Assembly (NCBI GenBank): GCA_028015205.1
Contig: CM051521.1
Span: 99,052,513-99,116,512 of the forward strand
Length of the DNA: 64,000 nucleotides
Direction of reading: 5' to 3'
Origin: Mytilisepta virgata
Taxonomy: Eukaryota; Mollusca; Bivalvia; Mytilida; Mytilidae
Numbering within the stretch: position 1 is the first letter of the stretch; every line of letters starts with the position of its first letter. Below the pieces are notes generated by a model. It saw only the letters and a program-made list of their open reading frames with translations, searched no databases and was not told where the DNA came from. Shown piece after piece: positions 32,201 to 45,100 of this stretch. A program made the position numbers and the translations under genes.

Positions 32201-33190
32201 TGTCTGTCAAGCAAAACCCCCAATTAACGAGAGATAAGATACATTTTCCACATGAAAAGAACTTTAAACCACATTTTACAAAGCATAATAAATATATATA
32301 TAAAATGTAATGTATAAATATAGATAATGACTAAACCGACAGAAAAATTGCAGCGTCATTACTTGAAGAAAATCCTCAACTATTTCTATCCTAATAGTTA
32401 TAACTTCATTTCATGTACATCGCTCGTATCCGACTGGTACAGATCTGTTCCAGGATATATACAGCATATGTTGTGTGACTTATTCACATGTTAATTGTAA
32501 ATGCGGAAATGCATATTTATTATTAAAACGTAGAAATAACGACTTACCTGAGGTAAATACTCTTATCCACTATATATATATGTATAATAAAATTCTAACT
32601 CATCGCGTTCTAAAACATTTTTTTTTCAAATACTAGAGGAAGCGTATAACACCCACGCCTGGGAATTCATGGGATTAAATATTCGGTCACATTTTTAAAG
32701 TTTGAGCTCAACATACCTATACACATCCACCGTATGTAAGAAATCTTAAGAAAAACGAATATGAATATTTAGACATCATGTAATATAAATCCCGGGATAA
32801 ATCCGTGTATGTTTCTTAATGTTTTAGCACTTATCTAAAGTTTACGCGATGTTCAATAAAAGAAGCGATATTACCTAATTTAAAAATAAAACCCGTTTTA
32901 ATTTGTCACTATGCAATAACTATATCAGCATTTCCCGCCTTACCATGTGCTTAAAGTGTACTTCTAGTAAAACCCATTCACAAAAATAGTATGTGGGTGT
33001 GTCATTTGACGTCATATGTCGAAATAACCATGTAAGCAGCTCACGTGGTTATGAGGTAATCAATAATCTAGATTCATGAATGAAACTACGTGTTTTATTC
33101 AAAATCCATTAATCGCTTTTATTTCATAATTTTCCATGTCAAGTGCACTGAGTACATTAAAAACATTATTTTTGTCGTGCCATTTATATT
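29220..33190. other. AT-rich non-coding DNA
   Basis: Very AT-rich, with long A/T runs. I find no gene, ordered repeat or structural RNA. A CRE-like TGACGTCA variant (TTGACGTCATATG) lies near 33007 but without a promoter context. Confidence 0.5.
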
Positions 33191-33195
33191 TACAG

Positions 33196-33293
33196 AGAAG
33201 AATTTCGAAGACCAATATCGTGACCCACTTATTGATTCTTCATCTGTATGTGGGAGATATGAAAAGAATGAAATTGACATAACGTATAGCTAG
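33196..33293 (+). CDS. Possible exon (unassigned)
   Basis: A good 3' splice site (CATTTATATTTACAG, ending 33195) precedes a frame reading KNFEDQYRDPLIDSSSVCGR and then YEKNEIDITYS, ended by TAG at 33291-33293. A GTATGT that could be a 5' splice site lies inside at 33245. The composition looks more like coding DNA than the surroundings, but no partner exon or family is recognised. It may equally be chance. Confidence 0.2.
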
Positions 33294-33760
33294 TGGTGTC
33301 ACCGAAAAAATCACTGGAGTATGGTACAATCTAAGGTCAATATTATGTTATAAATTTCAACTTCACAAGTGTGATCTAACTTTCAGATTTAGAATAAATC
33401 CCCAAATTATCTATCCCTACTGATAATTCCATGAGTTTGAATTAATGGAAACTTATACCGTTAAGCTTTTTTAATTAAATATTTATTTTGATATGGACGA
33501 TGTACTTATGATATTTCCGTTGTATGTCTTCTTCAAAAATGATATTCTGGAAAATTTCGATTAGACATAGATCTTCGAAGGAACCCGAAGAGTACAAAAA
33601 GGTTGTCTTACAGCTTTACACACAGTCCATAGTGTATACAATTTACGATTTCAATGGCCACATAGATATATCATAAAACTATTATTAATAAACTCATCCG
33701 AAACCAAAATGTTTGAAATAAAATTATAAAAACCTAATTGACAATATTTCATCTTACAGA

Positions 33761-33844
33761 TTATTACATGGCATTTTTCATTTTGACACTCAGGGTATCA
33801 GCCCTAGGGCTTGCGCGAGGGCCAATATGGAAATGCCATATTAA
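33761..33844. mobile_element. Short fold-back related to 18391-18523
   Basis: It starts with TTATTACATGGCATTTTTCA, nearly identical to the left edge of the fold-back at 18391, and ends GGAAATGCCATATTAA, which pairs with the start. The middle contains CAGGGTATCA…CCTAGGGC. It is a small deleted member of the same fold-back family. Confidence 0.65.
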
Positions 33845-34168
33845 CTTGTATTAAAATATAAATCTTAGATGTTCTTAACCATTTTTATGTTATATTCTAA
33901 ATTAAAATCTTACACATGACATAAAATGTGTTATATTAGAAAAATAAGAACCCGAAATTTACAAACTGTCGTAGCTTTGAAAAACTAACACGTTTTTCTT
34001 AATTTTGCTATTCAGCCTTACAACCGGCCTTCATAACTGACCTTGATTAGTAACAAAATTTGCTAAATGTGGATATTTCTACAAATTATGCTCAGGCCTG
34101 ACACTTTGGGAAATTAAAACAATACACCGCAACGTTATAAAGCAAAATCTAACAATACTGTAAAAAAA

Positions 34169-34345
34169 TGTTAAGGCAAAAATCATCTATAAGGACCACA
34201 GACTGAGATTAAGGCAAAAATCATCTATAAGGATCGCAGGCTGAGATTAAGGCAAACATCATCTATAAGGATCGCAGACTGAGATTAAGGCAAACATCAT
34301 CTACAAGGACCGCAGACTGAGATTAAGGCAAACATAATCTAAAAG
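34169..34345. repeat. 38-bp tandem repeat (4.6 copies)
   Basis: The unit starting TTAAGGCAAAAATCATCTAT recurs at 34171, 34209, 34247, 34285 and 34323, exactly 38 bp apart, with a few substitutions (AAAATC/AACATC, GACCACAG/GATCGCAG). It is a minisatellite and lies in no open frame. Confidence 0.92.
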
Positions 34346-35600
34346 CCGCAGAGAAGGGCATCTCTTCTGAGTGTCCATTAGTTCCAAAATATTATAACAG
34401 TAAATCCCTATCAATTTCACGCCAGTACCGAGTTGGTAACATGTACCACCACAGTGTGATTGCCACTGTCAGTAAACTCACACCCCTGGTTGTACATGCC
34501 TTTTGAGATAATATCGATTTCGATGCTGGAGAGGTAGATCTTTCGATATAAGGCTAGATTTGGACAGTGTTGTTAAAAATAAGTTTGTGGTGCAACTGTT
34601 CCTTTATACATATGTCAGTCGAACTTTTAAATTATAATCTCATTTTTAAATGATTTTTGTATCCTACTGAAAGATTTCTTACATTCATCTTCATTCAAAC
34701 ACTGTACAAAAGATATGAGAAAAGGGTACCCCGGAAATGCTGAGTATAGAATAATCTTGTTTATCCTACCTGTGTTCGTTATGGGTAACTGATATCTATA
34801 AAAAAAACTGTCAAGGCCAGACATGATAGACTGTGTACAATTGTTTGTACTTTATTCTTGTCTTCAAGGTTAAATACTTGTTATGTGTCATTGACAAACA
34901 AAATAAAGAAAAATGATATCAACGGATTTTTTCCCCATTCAAATAAAGGATATTGTGTCTTTTTTCTGTAATGCCAATCACTGTAGAACAAACAAAGAAA
35001 AATATGCAATTAGATTTGGCATTTTAGTAAGTATAATTGAAATAATGGCCCTAAAATTTTTTACATTATAAGGGTTACCAGCTTAAATGTTAAATTTTAG
35101 ATATTGTGCCAAAATATTTGCAGTTCTGGCATACCTGGGAATCCTTCCATTAAAAAGATAAATTAACACAAAGTATAATCAGCACTTTTAATGTAATCCA
35201 TTTTAACATTTTTAATCACACATTTTAAAAGCATTGTCAACTCCAGTTTTAGTGTTCTTGATTATTTTTATTCATGATGTATTTTGCAGTAATTATACAT
35301 CCATATAACTTGCACTTACAATAAAAGCAAAATTCAGAAAGTCATTTTATTTGATATTAGGCTCAGTGCTACAGTGTATAGCTGTATGAAATAATTTTGG
35401 ATATACGTGAATGAATTTTATGGAGGTATGTTTGTAAATGAGCTTAAATGAAATGAATATATTTCAGGCACATGGTCTTCATCATGTAATTGTATTTATC
35501 TTTCTTTTCACTTCTATAAATGTTGACTGAGACTACTATAACGTTATAGTTGTCTCAGATGTTGAACTTATTTTGATTTCAACTGGCCTTCAAAGTATTA
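34346..35600. other. AT-rich non-coding DNA
   Basis: No gene or repeat is recognised. Confidence 0.5.
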
Positions 35601-35608
35601 TTTCACAT

Positions 35609-35691
35609 ATTTGTTAAATTTTCTGTATTAGAATAACCTCGACCACATCTCGTGTGATCGAGATTATTTTAATACAGAAAATTTAACAAAT
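35609..35691. repeat. 83-bp near-perfect palindrome with an extra half-arm
   Basis: Left arm ATTTGTTAAATTTTCTGTAT… (from 35609) pairs with right arm …ATACAGAAAATTTAACAAAT (to 35691), with about four mismatches over ~39 bp and the centre at CACATCTCGTGTG. A third copy of the left arm follows directly at 35693-35734 (AATTTTCTGTATTAAAATAA … CATCTCGTGTG). It is a fold-back element or a duplicated palindrome. Confidence 0.88.
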
Positions 35692-35937
35692 AATTTTCTG
35701 TATTAAAATAACCTCGATCACATCTCGTGTGAAATGCGTGAGATATTGGTGCAGGTCTTCTGCTGATAATACGTCCTACAAATTATCATCAACATATCTG
35801 CATGGTTTTTTTTTCTGTATGAAGAATTTGATAAACTATCGTTGAATGGGAAGAGGGGTGGCTGGTGTTGTGAACAAAAATCATTCTCTGATTTTAGTAT
35901 TGATGTATTATATATACACCATTTCATGTCTGATCAG

Positions 35938-36239
35938 AGGTGCCCAAGATCAAAAATGTGGAAATCAGAAAAAATAAAATAAAATGTAAAGCAGATGCAA
36001 AAATCAAATTACCGAATGGGGTAAAAGTGAAAACCTTTAAGATAAAGGACCTATGCATGAAAGAGACAAGCCTTAGTTTCCAAATATTCAACAGTTTTAT
36101 AATAGTCAAAATTCGTATATATTTCATGGTAAATAGCAAAATACTCAGTGGTATAAAAATAATCGTCCCTGATACCAATTGTGACGACATTTCAACTTTT
36201 TATGTCAAATCATCAACCCTCAGGGCTGAACATTTGTAA
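35938..36239 (+). CDS. Possible 3'-terminal exon (unassigned protein)
   Basis: A ~100-codon open frame follows a plausible 3' splice site (TTTCATGTCTGATCAG, ending 35937) and ends with TAA at 36239. It has no in-frame early ATG, so it would be an exon, not a whole gene. The peptide is lysine-rich with alternating hydrophobic residues (CKADAKIKLPNGVKVKTF, QIFNSFIIVKIRIYF, GIKIIVPDTNCDD), suggesting beta strands. Codons ending in C or G are commoner than in the flanking DNA. No family is recognised and the opposite strand also has an 88-codon frame over the same bases, so chance is possible. Confidence 0.25.
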
Positions 36240-39084
36240 ATCAAGGCTAACTTATGATGATCTCAAGTTATGATAACTATATATAGATATATTTTTGTAA
36301 TAGTTGCTGTGTAAAATGTGTGTTAGAATACTGGTTGATATTGAAATTCTTGTTGAGACTATTATTTAGTAGATATACAAAACATTTGCTAAGAAGATTT
36401 TGTTTTACACACTAGTTAGGACAGATCAAAGCTCAGAATGTGACAATGAATAGACTGTATCAAATTAAAAGTCCTGACCTATCAGTTTATAAACAGTTAT
36501 AAAATATTTCTTTAATGTTAAAATTTTAGAATATCTTGTCCAAAGTTTATTTATTTGATTTATATATATATTGTATAAACTAAATGGTCTTTAGATACAT
36601 ATTTTGTTGTCCTATCTTTAGGATAAAATTTGCAATACTTCCTAACTTTCAATAACTTGACTTAGGACTAAGATATCTCTTTAGACCATCATTAGATATG
36701 TATCTTCGTAGTGTCTCCATAGTGTTTCAGTTAGGAGTGTTCCCTCTTTTCGTCACAACATATTTTCATTTAATAAATGCTAAACAGAAAGTTGAATTTT
36801 CATAGCAAACGCTGAATAGAAGAATATGTTATAAATATACAAAAAGCCAATTAGTAATCATGAATTCAGGGACAGAGACAACATAGGATAGACAAGAACA
36901 AGAACAAATGAACAATACAAACACGACAAAAAAAAAACTATCATCAATAGATGTGCAACACGAACCTCACCAATACTAAATGTAATATGACATATAATTC
37001 TAATTTATCTATTGATTTAATGAAGAGTGTACTATCTAGAAATAAGTGATTATTAGGGATGATCCATACGCTGTTAACACACTATATAAACATGTATGTG
37101 GAAGAAAGAATGGAGGGGTGCAATAAAAAAAAGGTAAAGACTGGTTGAATTCGATCATTTTAGTATAGAAGAAATAGGTTGAGGAATGGCGGCCCTTTCT
37201 ATTTCAATTTCATTTTCATAGTTTAATTAAATTAAAATATAAGTTTGCAAAAAAGTGATACTACAGTATAGTGCACCAGCCTTATTCAGAAACTTAAAAG
37301 TTGGAATTCAGTCAATGGTCGAGAGAGGATCTGAAACAGCATCTCCACAAATTCAAATTCATCACAAAAGACAGTTTAAAGCCAGTTATGTGAGATTAAA
37401 ATTAAAACAGTTTATAAAGACATTAATGGAATAATTGTTAGTGTGATTATGTCAGAATACATAGTATGCGGATAAAACACACAGACATGTAACACAAGTA
37501 CGTTAACTTCCAACTACTACCATTTCAGTTAATTTTATGGAAAGTTGTTCCAAAGACTTGTGTGTCGAAAAATCTCAGTATAGAATCTAGCTAATTGCAG
37601 ATGCATGTATATATATAAAGGGTACTCATAAGGATGCTTCTACTTTGATGATGTCATCAACATTTCATCAGATTCAAACCTTAACAAACATTAACAATTA
37701 GTTGAGTCTTAAATTATATATACTTGTATCGGTAACTTGATTCATTTTATTTGAATTATAGGCGTATCTTCTCGTGTAAAATATTAACATCCTGATTTGG
37801 AGGTGGTTTTACAGTGATTGTTTAGTGGAGTCAGATTTATGATTTGTTGTGCTTTCCTTCGCAATAGAAGTAAAGCTTTCCAATAATGTTTCTTAAATCT
37901 GTATTATTCATGTACGAACATTTTATTCATATTGTATTCCATAACATGCATATAAGATGTCAAGTGTTAAAGTTCGTGCTAATGAACCCATGTATTCAGG
38001 CTTTAAATTTCGTAACATGAGAATGTTTTCTGCTACATAGACTTTCATTATACTGTACTTAAATATATTGAATAATATAAAAAAAAATAAAGCTTATATT
38101 CTCTAGATTTTAAAAGATTTTCTCCGTTAAACGAAAATAAAATAAAAATTTTGCCTAACTGACGAGTCATGCATCATTTTTGAAAATTTAGTTTTTTTGC
38201 AAAACTATTTTAAATAAAGTTCATGTATTAGAAATTAAACTATTCAAAAACTATATAATCTTATGCATAAGTTGTTTGTTATTCGAACGGAAATGACGTC
38301 AAAGAAAAGTAGTCAGGATACGCTTGATATGTAACGATTACATCTTAAATTTTAACCTTTTAATTCCAAATAAAAATATAATTGCTTTCAACTAAAGCCT
38401 TCTTATTTTCTATTGTGCAAACTTTTAAACTAAGCATTGAAGTACAATAGCTAGGATTTAATTAGCAAATCTTATGTTAGAAGTAAGAAGAAAAAATACC
38501 ATAAAATTTAGTACAACAAAATATTACACCCTCCTGCTGATTTAGATTCTTTCAAAAAAATTAAATGCGTAAAGTTACATCAACATAAATATTAGAGCAG
38601 TATATCAAATCAAATGAAATCCAAATGTTTTCTTTTACTTTTAATCACTTCATTCTGATATATTAGAAAATTAAGAATTGCATTGTATACATTATAAAAA
38701 TAGTCAAAACAAAAAGATATTTCAGCTATATTACTTTAAACGTTCTCAGAAAATTTAGAAATATAGTATCAAATAAAAGTTTGAATAAAAAAGCCCATAA
38801 AACAAAACAAGTAAATGCAAACAGGATAAGCTTAGTGTCACTGAAACGAACGTATAAGCAGATAATAATCAGATGTAATGGATGTACAATACGTCATATT
38901 TAGATATAACATGTTTGGAAAAATAATTGATTAATTTATGAAAGATATGAAAGAAATGATTCTTAGATCGTGACAAATGTTGATTTATAAGATATCCATA
39001 AGCTCTCCAATCATAACAGGTGAGTTTATAATTATTTCATTTATTCAAAGACAGCAAAAGGGATGAAAAGTCTTCTCCCGGTTA
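36240..39084. other. AT-rich non-coding DNA
   Basis: I see no gene. 36870-36975 (AGACAACATAGGATAGACAA … CAACACGAACCTCACC) faintly resembles a PLE 3' tail read backwards, but too weakly to call. Confidence 0.45.
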
Positions 39085-39290
39085 CAGTTTTATTAGAAAA
39101 GAGAATGGAAACGAGGGATGTGTCAAAGAGACAACAACCCGACCAAAGAGCAGGAAACAGATCAAGGCTACCAACGCAGTGAGAAAATCCCGCACCCGGA
39201 GGCAGGCTTCAGCTGGCACCTTAACAATAATGCATACTAGTTCAGCGAAATGGACGGCAAACTAACTCCGAAAAATACAAATGAACCAAA
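39085..39290 (+). repeat. Dispersed GC-richer repeat (SINE- or UTR-like), bivalve type
   Basis: The phrases ATGTGTCAAAGAGACAACAA, CCCGACCAAAGAGCA, CCCGCACCCGGAGGCAGGC, TTCAGCTGGCACC and GCATACTAGTTCAGCG form a block whose composition contrasts with its surroundings. I recall near-identical blocks scattered in mussel transcripts and introns. There is no clear Pol III box A/B pair and no coding frame, so its class is open. Confidence 0.55.
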
Positions 39291-40104
39291 ATTTAAAAAA
39301 AAAACATACCTTATTTCATGTTGTGCTCCAGAGGCAACAATTTTGAAAGCCCAAACAATAATCTAAATATTTAAAAGCATATTCATATGCTAAATTGACT
39401 ATATAATAAGGCTACAATCAAACCACTATAAAAATGCAAAAAAAATATTTGCCCATTATTTTTGCATGTTAAAGTCAACAAAAAGATTTATTTATGCTAA
39501 TCACAGATTGATATCATGATTCAGCTACAAGTTCGACCAACTTCGGGAGTCTTTTCCAAATAATTATTTAAACGAGAATTATTGCATTAAGATAGATCAT
39601 GCTTATCATTACAATTCAAAGCGAAACGGAATTTCATAAAAATTTCTACATTAACAAGTAAAGAAATAAAATAAAATAATAAAAAAAATATGTCTTTCCA
39701 AGACAAAGATTGGGAATATAAAAAGTATAAACTTCCAGGAGCGAAATTGCAAAAAAAGAAGGCGAATGGAGTTATTTCTGGGGGCCTGGAACTTTCCATA
39801 AGGTATTATAGCGCGAGTTTCTGTCTAATTTTAGAGCTTACAGGGACTTACGAAAAAAAAAAAAAAAGATAACAGTAAAGGCTGACGATGAAACATACGA
39901 TTAACATCAGTCCCTTCGTCGAACTGAAATATGAGATATGATTACAAAATATTGAGGAAAATCTTACAGAATCAACCTGAACAATGATCTTGGTTAAAAC
40001 GGTTTTATAGGTACCTCCTTATCTTTTCTGACAAATAACAAATCTTACAAGCCAATGCATTATGATATCCAAATAAGTAAACATTACCTAGAATAATAAT
40101 AAAA

Positions 40105-41275
40105 CTGGAGGCTCCAAAGAGCCTGTATCGCTCACCTGGATTCAATTTGCCAATCAACAGCCATAAAAGCACCTAAGAAACAAACGTCTGTATTATTGGA
40201 CATAATTCTGAAAGAGGACAATCTATTAACCATGGCTGCCAAGTCTGGTTCCAATTGGCTGAGTGCTTTCAGACAAGAAGCTGTTTTAAATGAATTTCCC
40301 CAAAGAGTCCTATGTTAAACTAATTTCGACTGCGGTGGCCATCTTTGTTAACTGTCCGGGTCATCTGACAAAATTATGAAAGAGGACCACCAAAGGGCCA
40401 TTTCTGCCAAGTTTGGTTCCAATTGGCTTATTTTAGACCAGAAGATTTTTTAATAAATTTTCCCATAGGGTCCTTTGTTAAACTAAGTTCGGTTGTGGTG
40501 GCCATCTTGTTTGACTTTCTGGGTCATCGGACGCATTTCTGAAAGACGAACATTTAAGGACAATTTCTGCCAAGTCTGCTTCCAACTGGCTCTGTAGTTT
40601 TAGACAAGAAAATGTTTTAAATGAATTTCCCAATAGGGTCCTATGTTCGGCTGTGGCGGCCATCTTGGTAGACAGTCTGGGTCATCTGGACCATCTAAAG
40701 ACCGTTGCTGCCAATTCTTGTTCCAACTGGCTCTGTGGTTTCAGACAATAAGATTTTCAAATGAATTTCCCAATAGGGTCTTATATTAAGTTGGACTGTG
40801 GCAGCCATCTTTTGAAAGAGACCATCTAAGGACCATTGCTGCTAAGTTTGGTTCCAATTGGCTCAGTACTTTCAGACAAGAAAATGTTTGAATTGAATTT
40901 CCATTGGGGTCCTATATTAAACTAAGTTCTGTTGTGGCGGCTATCTTAGTTGATCGTACGGGTCATCGGACACAATTCTGAAAGAGGACTATCTAAGGAC
41001 ATTGCTGCCAAATTTTGTTCCAAGTGGCCATGTAGTTACATAGGAGAAGATTTTTTAAATTCACCCCTTTTTCTATTTTTAGTCATAGCAGTCATGTTGG
41101 TTGAAAGTCGGGGATCCCGGGCACAATTTTGGAAGGAGGCCACCCAAGGACCATTTGGTCCCAAATGGCTGGGCGGTTTCAGAGAAAATTGTTTTTGTTA
41201 TTGTGGACGGATGGACGACGGACGCAAAGTGATGGCAAAAGCTCACATGGCCGTTTAGGTCAGATCAGCTAAAAA
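40105..41275 (+). mobile_element. TIR element made of ~150-170-bp internal repeats (copy 3)
   Basis: It starts with GGAGGCTCCAAAGAGCCTG, a small hairpin, then TATCGCTCACCTGG. It ends GTGATGGCAAAAGCTCACAT and GTCAGATCAGCTAAAAAG at 41275. The interior repeats the same GTGGCGGCCATCTT / GGACCATTGCTGCCAAGT / TTTCAGACAAGAAGAT modules as copy 2, followed by GGACGACGGACGC as in copy 1. It is non-coding; open frames over it are repeat artefacts. Confidence 0.8.
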
Positions 41276-41379
41276 GAAGGGTACTAAATTTGATTAACAA
41301 GCCAACATTTGTTTGTTTCTGTTGCAAAGCTGTAGCTGCTTTAATTCCCCAAAAATCAATCCCAATATGTATAATTACT

Positions 41380-41505
41380 TGGGATCATTGTAGAAAACGT
41401 AGGATATATTTATTAGAACAAAAGTTAAGCGGACACCTAGGGATCATTGTAGAAACGTAGGATGCGTTCGTTAGAACAAAGGTTAAGCGGACAAAGCTGC
41501 CTATG
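41380..41505. repeat. Direct duplication of ~60 bp
   Basis: GGGATCATTGTAGAAA-ACGTAGGAT … TTAGAACAAAAGTTAAGCGG is present twice in tandem (41384 and 41440), with about 10% change. Confidence 0.8.
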
Positions 41506-41989
41506 GGTAAAATCAAGCTTGATAATATTTATTAACTAGAAACAACAATATCCAAAAGCATTTGATTATTCGATGGAGTAAATATTCATGTTCAATACAA
41601 TTAAAACAAATTACAAAATAAAATGTCATATCTTATGTAACTATATTACATATACCTATTTATTTTCTCATAAAATAATACAGCAATGCTGCTATGATTT
41701 TAATTACGCAGTTAAATCTTAAACACACTGACTTCGTCAATAAAACAAGATTGATAGTCAAATGACGTAAGAAATTTCATATGATATTCACAAGGTTATA
41801 ACAAATAAAAAACATTTTAAGTAGTCACAAATCACAATATAGTATTCCCCGTTTCACAAACATTCGTAAGAAGATTACGATCAAGACTGGTTCCAGAATA
41901 TAATGGCCATAGAAAAAAAAAGACACTGTAGACCGGAAATCAGATCACACTTCCGTCTAATGGTAGTCGTACCAATGTTTGTGAAACGG

Positions 41990-42082
41990 AGCAGAGAACC
42001 CTCCAAAAATATAAAACGGACCAGAGAACCCTCCAAAAATATTAAACGGAGAAGAGAACCCTCCAAAAATATAAAACGGGTT
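41990..42082. repeat. 30-bp tandem repeat (3 copies)
   Basis: CTCCAAAAATATAAAACGGA plus CCAGAGAACC recurs at 42001, 42031 and 42061, exactly 30 bp apart. Because the unit is a multiple of three, open frames exist on both strands (REPSKNIKR repeats on one); they are by-products and I see no evidence of a gene. Confidence 0.88.
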
Positions 42083-42149
42083 AAATGGAGCGTGTCATTT
42101 TTATCAATGCTACGACTTATGATCACTTACCTTTAGTCTGAATATATCA

Positions 42150-45100
42150 CTGGAGTAAAATTCAATCCCTTATATAATAAATCGAAGAAATTCGCTGTCA
42201 AAGCGAACAGTATTTCAATACTTCAGTTCATTCTGTAAACAACAAAATTGATAACAGGAAAGGTCGACAATAACAAACCAATCAATCATAGCAACCCAAC
42301 GGACAAAATGCTGTACAAAAAAATAACATAAAAGAGTACATGTACCTATATCCGCCGAAACCCAATACCTTACATCAGAAAACGTGAAATGTTTACATAT
42401 AACTTATTGGACTGACTTTTTTCTACATAATAAACTTTGTTTGAAGGATTGCACCTGAGCCATTCTAACATTTGACTGCGACAATATGGTCAGTCAAGAA
42501 TCTGACTTGAAATATCGTTAAGTTAGGTTTAAATGTATACAGGCTTATTTTTAACAAAAAGCTGCTAAGGAGCATACTGTGGTATTAGTGATACGGATAT
42601 TGGCAAATAATCATTGAATCATATTTAATAATAATGTACTTTGAACGTTATTATATCCTGTTAATTCTAATTAAATCTGATGAAACATTTTTAATGAAGT
42701 AAGGGTCGTTGAATGATAGCACATCTTTTCAGCCTCTGATATTGTTGACGAAGTGGAATTTTAAATTTTAGCAAAAACATAAAGAAACAACGCCTAGTAA
42801 AATACTTTCATTTCCGGTTTTATTTCTTCCTGTTTTATAAGAAAACAAAAAATTTAGATATGAAACTTTCATCTCAGCTGTATCGTTCAATACAAAAAAA
42901 AACAAAAAAACAAAAAAACAACAACAAAAAAACAAAAACAAAAGGCCAAACCAATTACTCCAAAGTTTTTCGAGCAAACCGAATTGAAAAAACGACAATA
43001 AAAATATAAATAAAGACAGAGTTTAAATATGCTTGATGGATCTACTCCTTCTTTGAAAAATGTTATCTATTTTTTTTCAAGAATTTGCCACAAATTTAAT
43101 GAGAAATTCTATATGTATAAGTAGTCACTTATTCGTTTGTATAAAGGAACAAAGCAAAACTAAAAACTTCTTTAACAACAGCTTGTTTTTCTCTGAAGAT
43201 TAAACTTAAATTTATCAAAAAAAGGTCTTTTGTAGTGCAATAATTGGTGTTAACCAGTTGTTTTGGAAACGACCATTGTGTGGGAATCCTCATTTTTTAA
43301 TTTATTTTCAGGTGCTAAGAATGTACCTCACATTGAAAAATACAAAACATATTCGCAATTTAGGGAATTTTTGCACAGATAAAATCTATTTATAGATAGT
43401 GTTGTTAGTATACCTAGTTAGGGGGGACAGGGGGATATTATTTTCTCAATTCCCTTAAAAATTTGCCATTTTCCCCCTATTTCTTAAATTTTTTGCCCCT
43501 TCTTCCCAATTCCCTAAATTTTTTGCTCAATTTTACCCAATTCCTAAAATTCTTCTGCTCAATTTTCCCAACTTCCCAAAAGCGTGTCACCCCCACCAGT
43601 TATACAAATAATGTTTTTCATGTACGCATTTTCTCGTACTGTTGTTGAAGTGTTCTCATCAACAGAAATAATATTATTTTGGTAATGTTTCTGTCAAAGC
43701 CATATTATTTTTGCTTGTAAATTAATGATATATGTTCGTATACCAATGCAAATGTCATATAAAACAATGTTTTTATCTTATGTTAAAAACTGATTATGTC
43801 TACTTACAATATTAAGGTTTCGGGGTCTGTTACACATTAAACCTTCGTTTATCCTCAAATATATTTACTATTTTAAACAATTCTTAGTGTTATTAAATGC
43901 TTGAATGACACGGATACTGGCGCTTATCAATATTTTAAGTTAAAACATAATTATATCCTGTGAACCATGATCAGAAATTTCCTTATTTTTTTCTCAGAAG
44001 TACTATATTTAAGTCGATATATAAGTTTCTTTTCCTAAAACATTAAAAAAATTTCAGTCTTACGAATTTTATTGATATTCATTTAATTCATGATATGGAA
44101 ATACTAAATATTTTGAAAACTTATAATTATCTCCCTTGTGTATATCTTTTGTCTTTAACCTTTCGGTTTTGTCGGCATTTAAGTCTGCTCTTCAGCATCT
44201 TGGGTTTTTTCGGCTTTCAGCATTTTTGGCCTGTATAAGCACAACTAATTAATCATAGATCGACGAAATATTCATACTTTCTGAATCAAGACAGGTCACT
44301 AACATGTTCATCACAATGATCTCCCAAAGAATTTTGTATTTTCCCAGACTTAAACTATGGTTCTATATTTGTGTGAAGTGTATGTATTTAATCGCCAATG
44401 TGCCCAACGCAACCTTTGGTGTTGGTCTGAATTTATATGGCATAAAAAAAAAATAAATCAGTCCTTGCACATGGGTTAAAGTTTTGCTTTTTGGATGTTG
44501 TAATATTAATACATCTCAGGTAATATACCCAAATGCTAACGGAATTTGTACCTGATTGACAGGTTTTTCCCTGCAGACAATAACTGCAAAGTATGGCCTT
44601 ATTCTAGATTTATTGATTATAATTAAATAGTTCTATATGGTTGATCTATAATGATGACAGACTGAGATTTTAATAATTTTAGAAATTTAATTTCATTCCT
44701 CGAAATGTCCGTAAATATTCGAAATATTCCAGAGTATAGTGCAATTACTGAAATTCCACTAAAATGCAAAATTCATATTTAGAAAATTATCCAGTGTTTG
44801 GATTTTTGACATAAATGATGCATCTTAACTTTTACATGGCCGCAAGTCCTACTGAGGCGGAGACGGCAGCTGCCTCCTCCAAATTTCGAGTGAAACATCA
44901 AATAAATAAAATAAATAAAAAAATATAGAAAAGAATAAGAAAAAACAAGTTTAATTTAAGTGTATTGACCACAGTCACTTCAAAACACATCGTAATATCA
45001 AATTATGACAATGCCTAGCTAACGAGAATAATAGAAAAGGATAAGATTTTATGTTCGAGTAAAAAAAATGAATGGACAAAAAGCACAAGCCCTAAAACCA

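Noticed and set aside
36870..36975. Another PLE 3' tail
   Set aside because: Only a few short words match; similarity is not better than expected for A-rich DNA.
41881..42136. Open frames on both strands with 10-residue repeats
   Set aside because: They are by-products of a 30-bp tandem repeat; three units only, no flanking coding signal.
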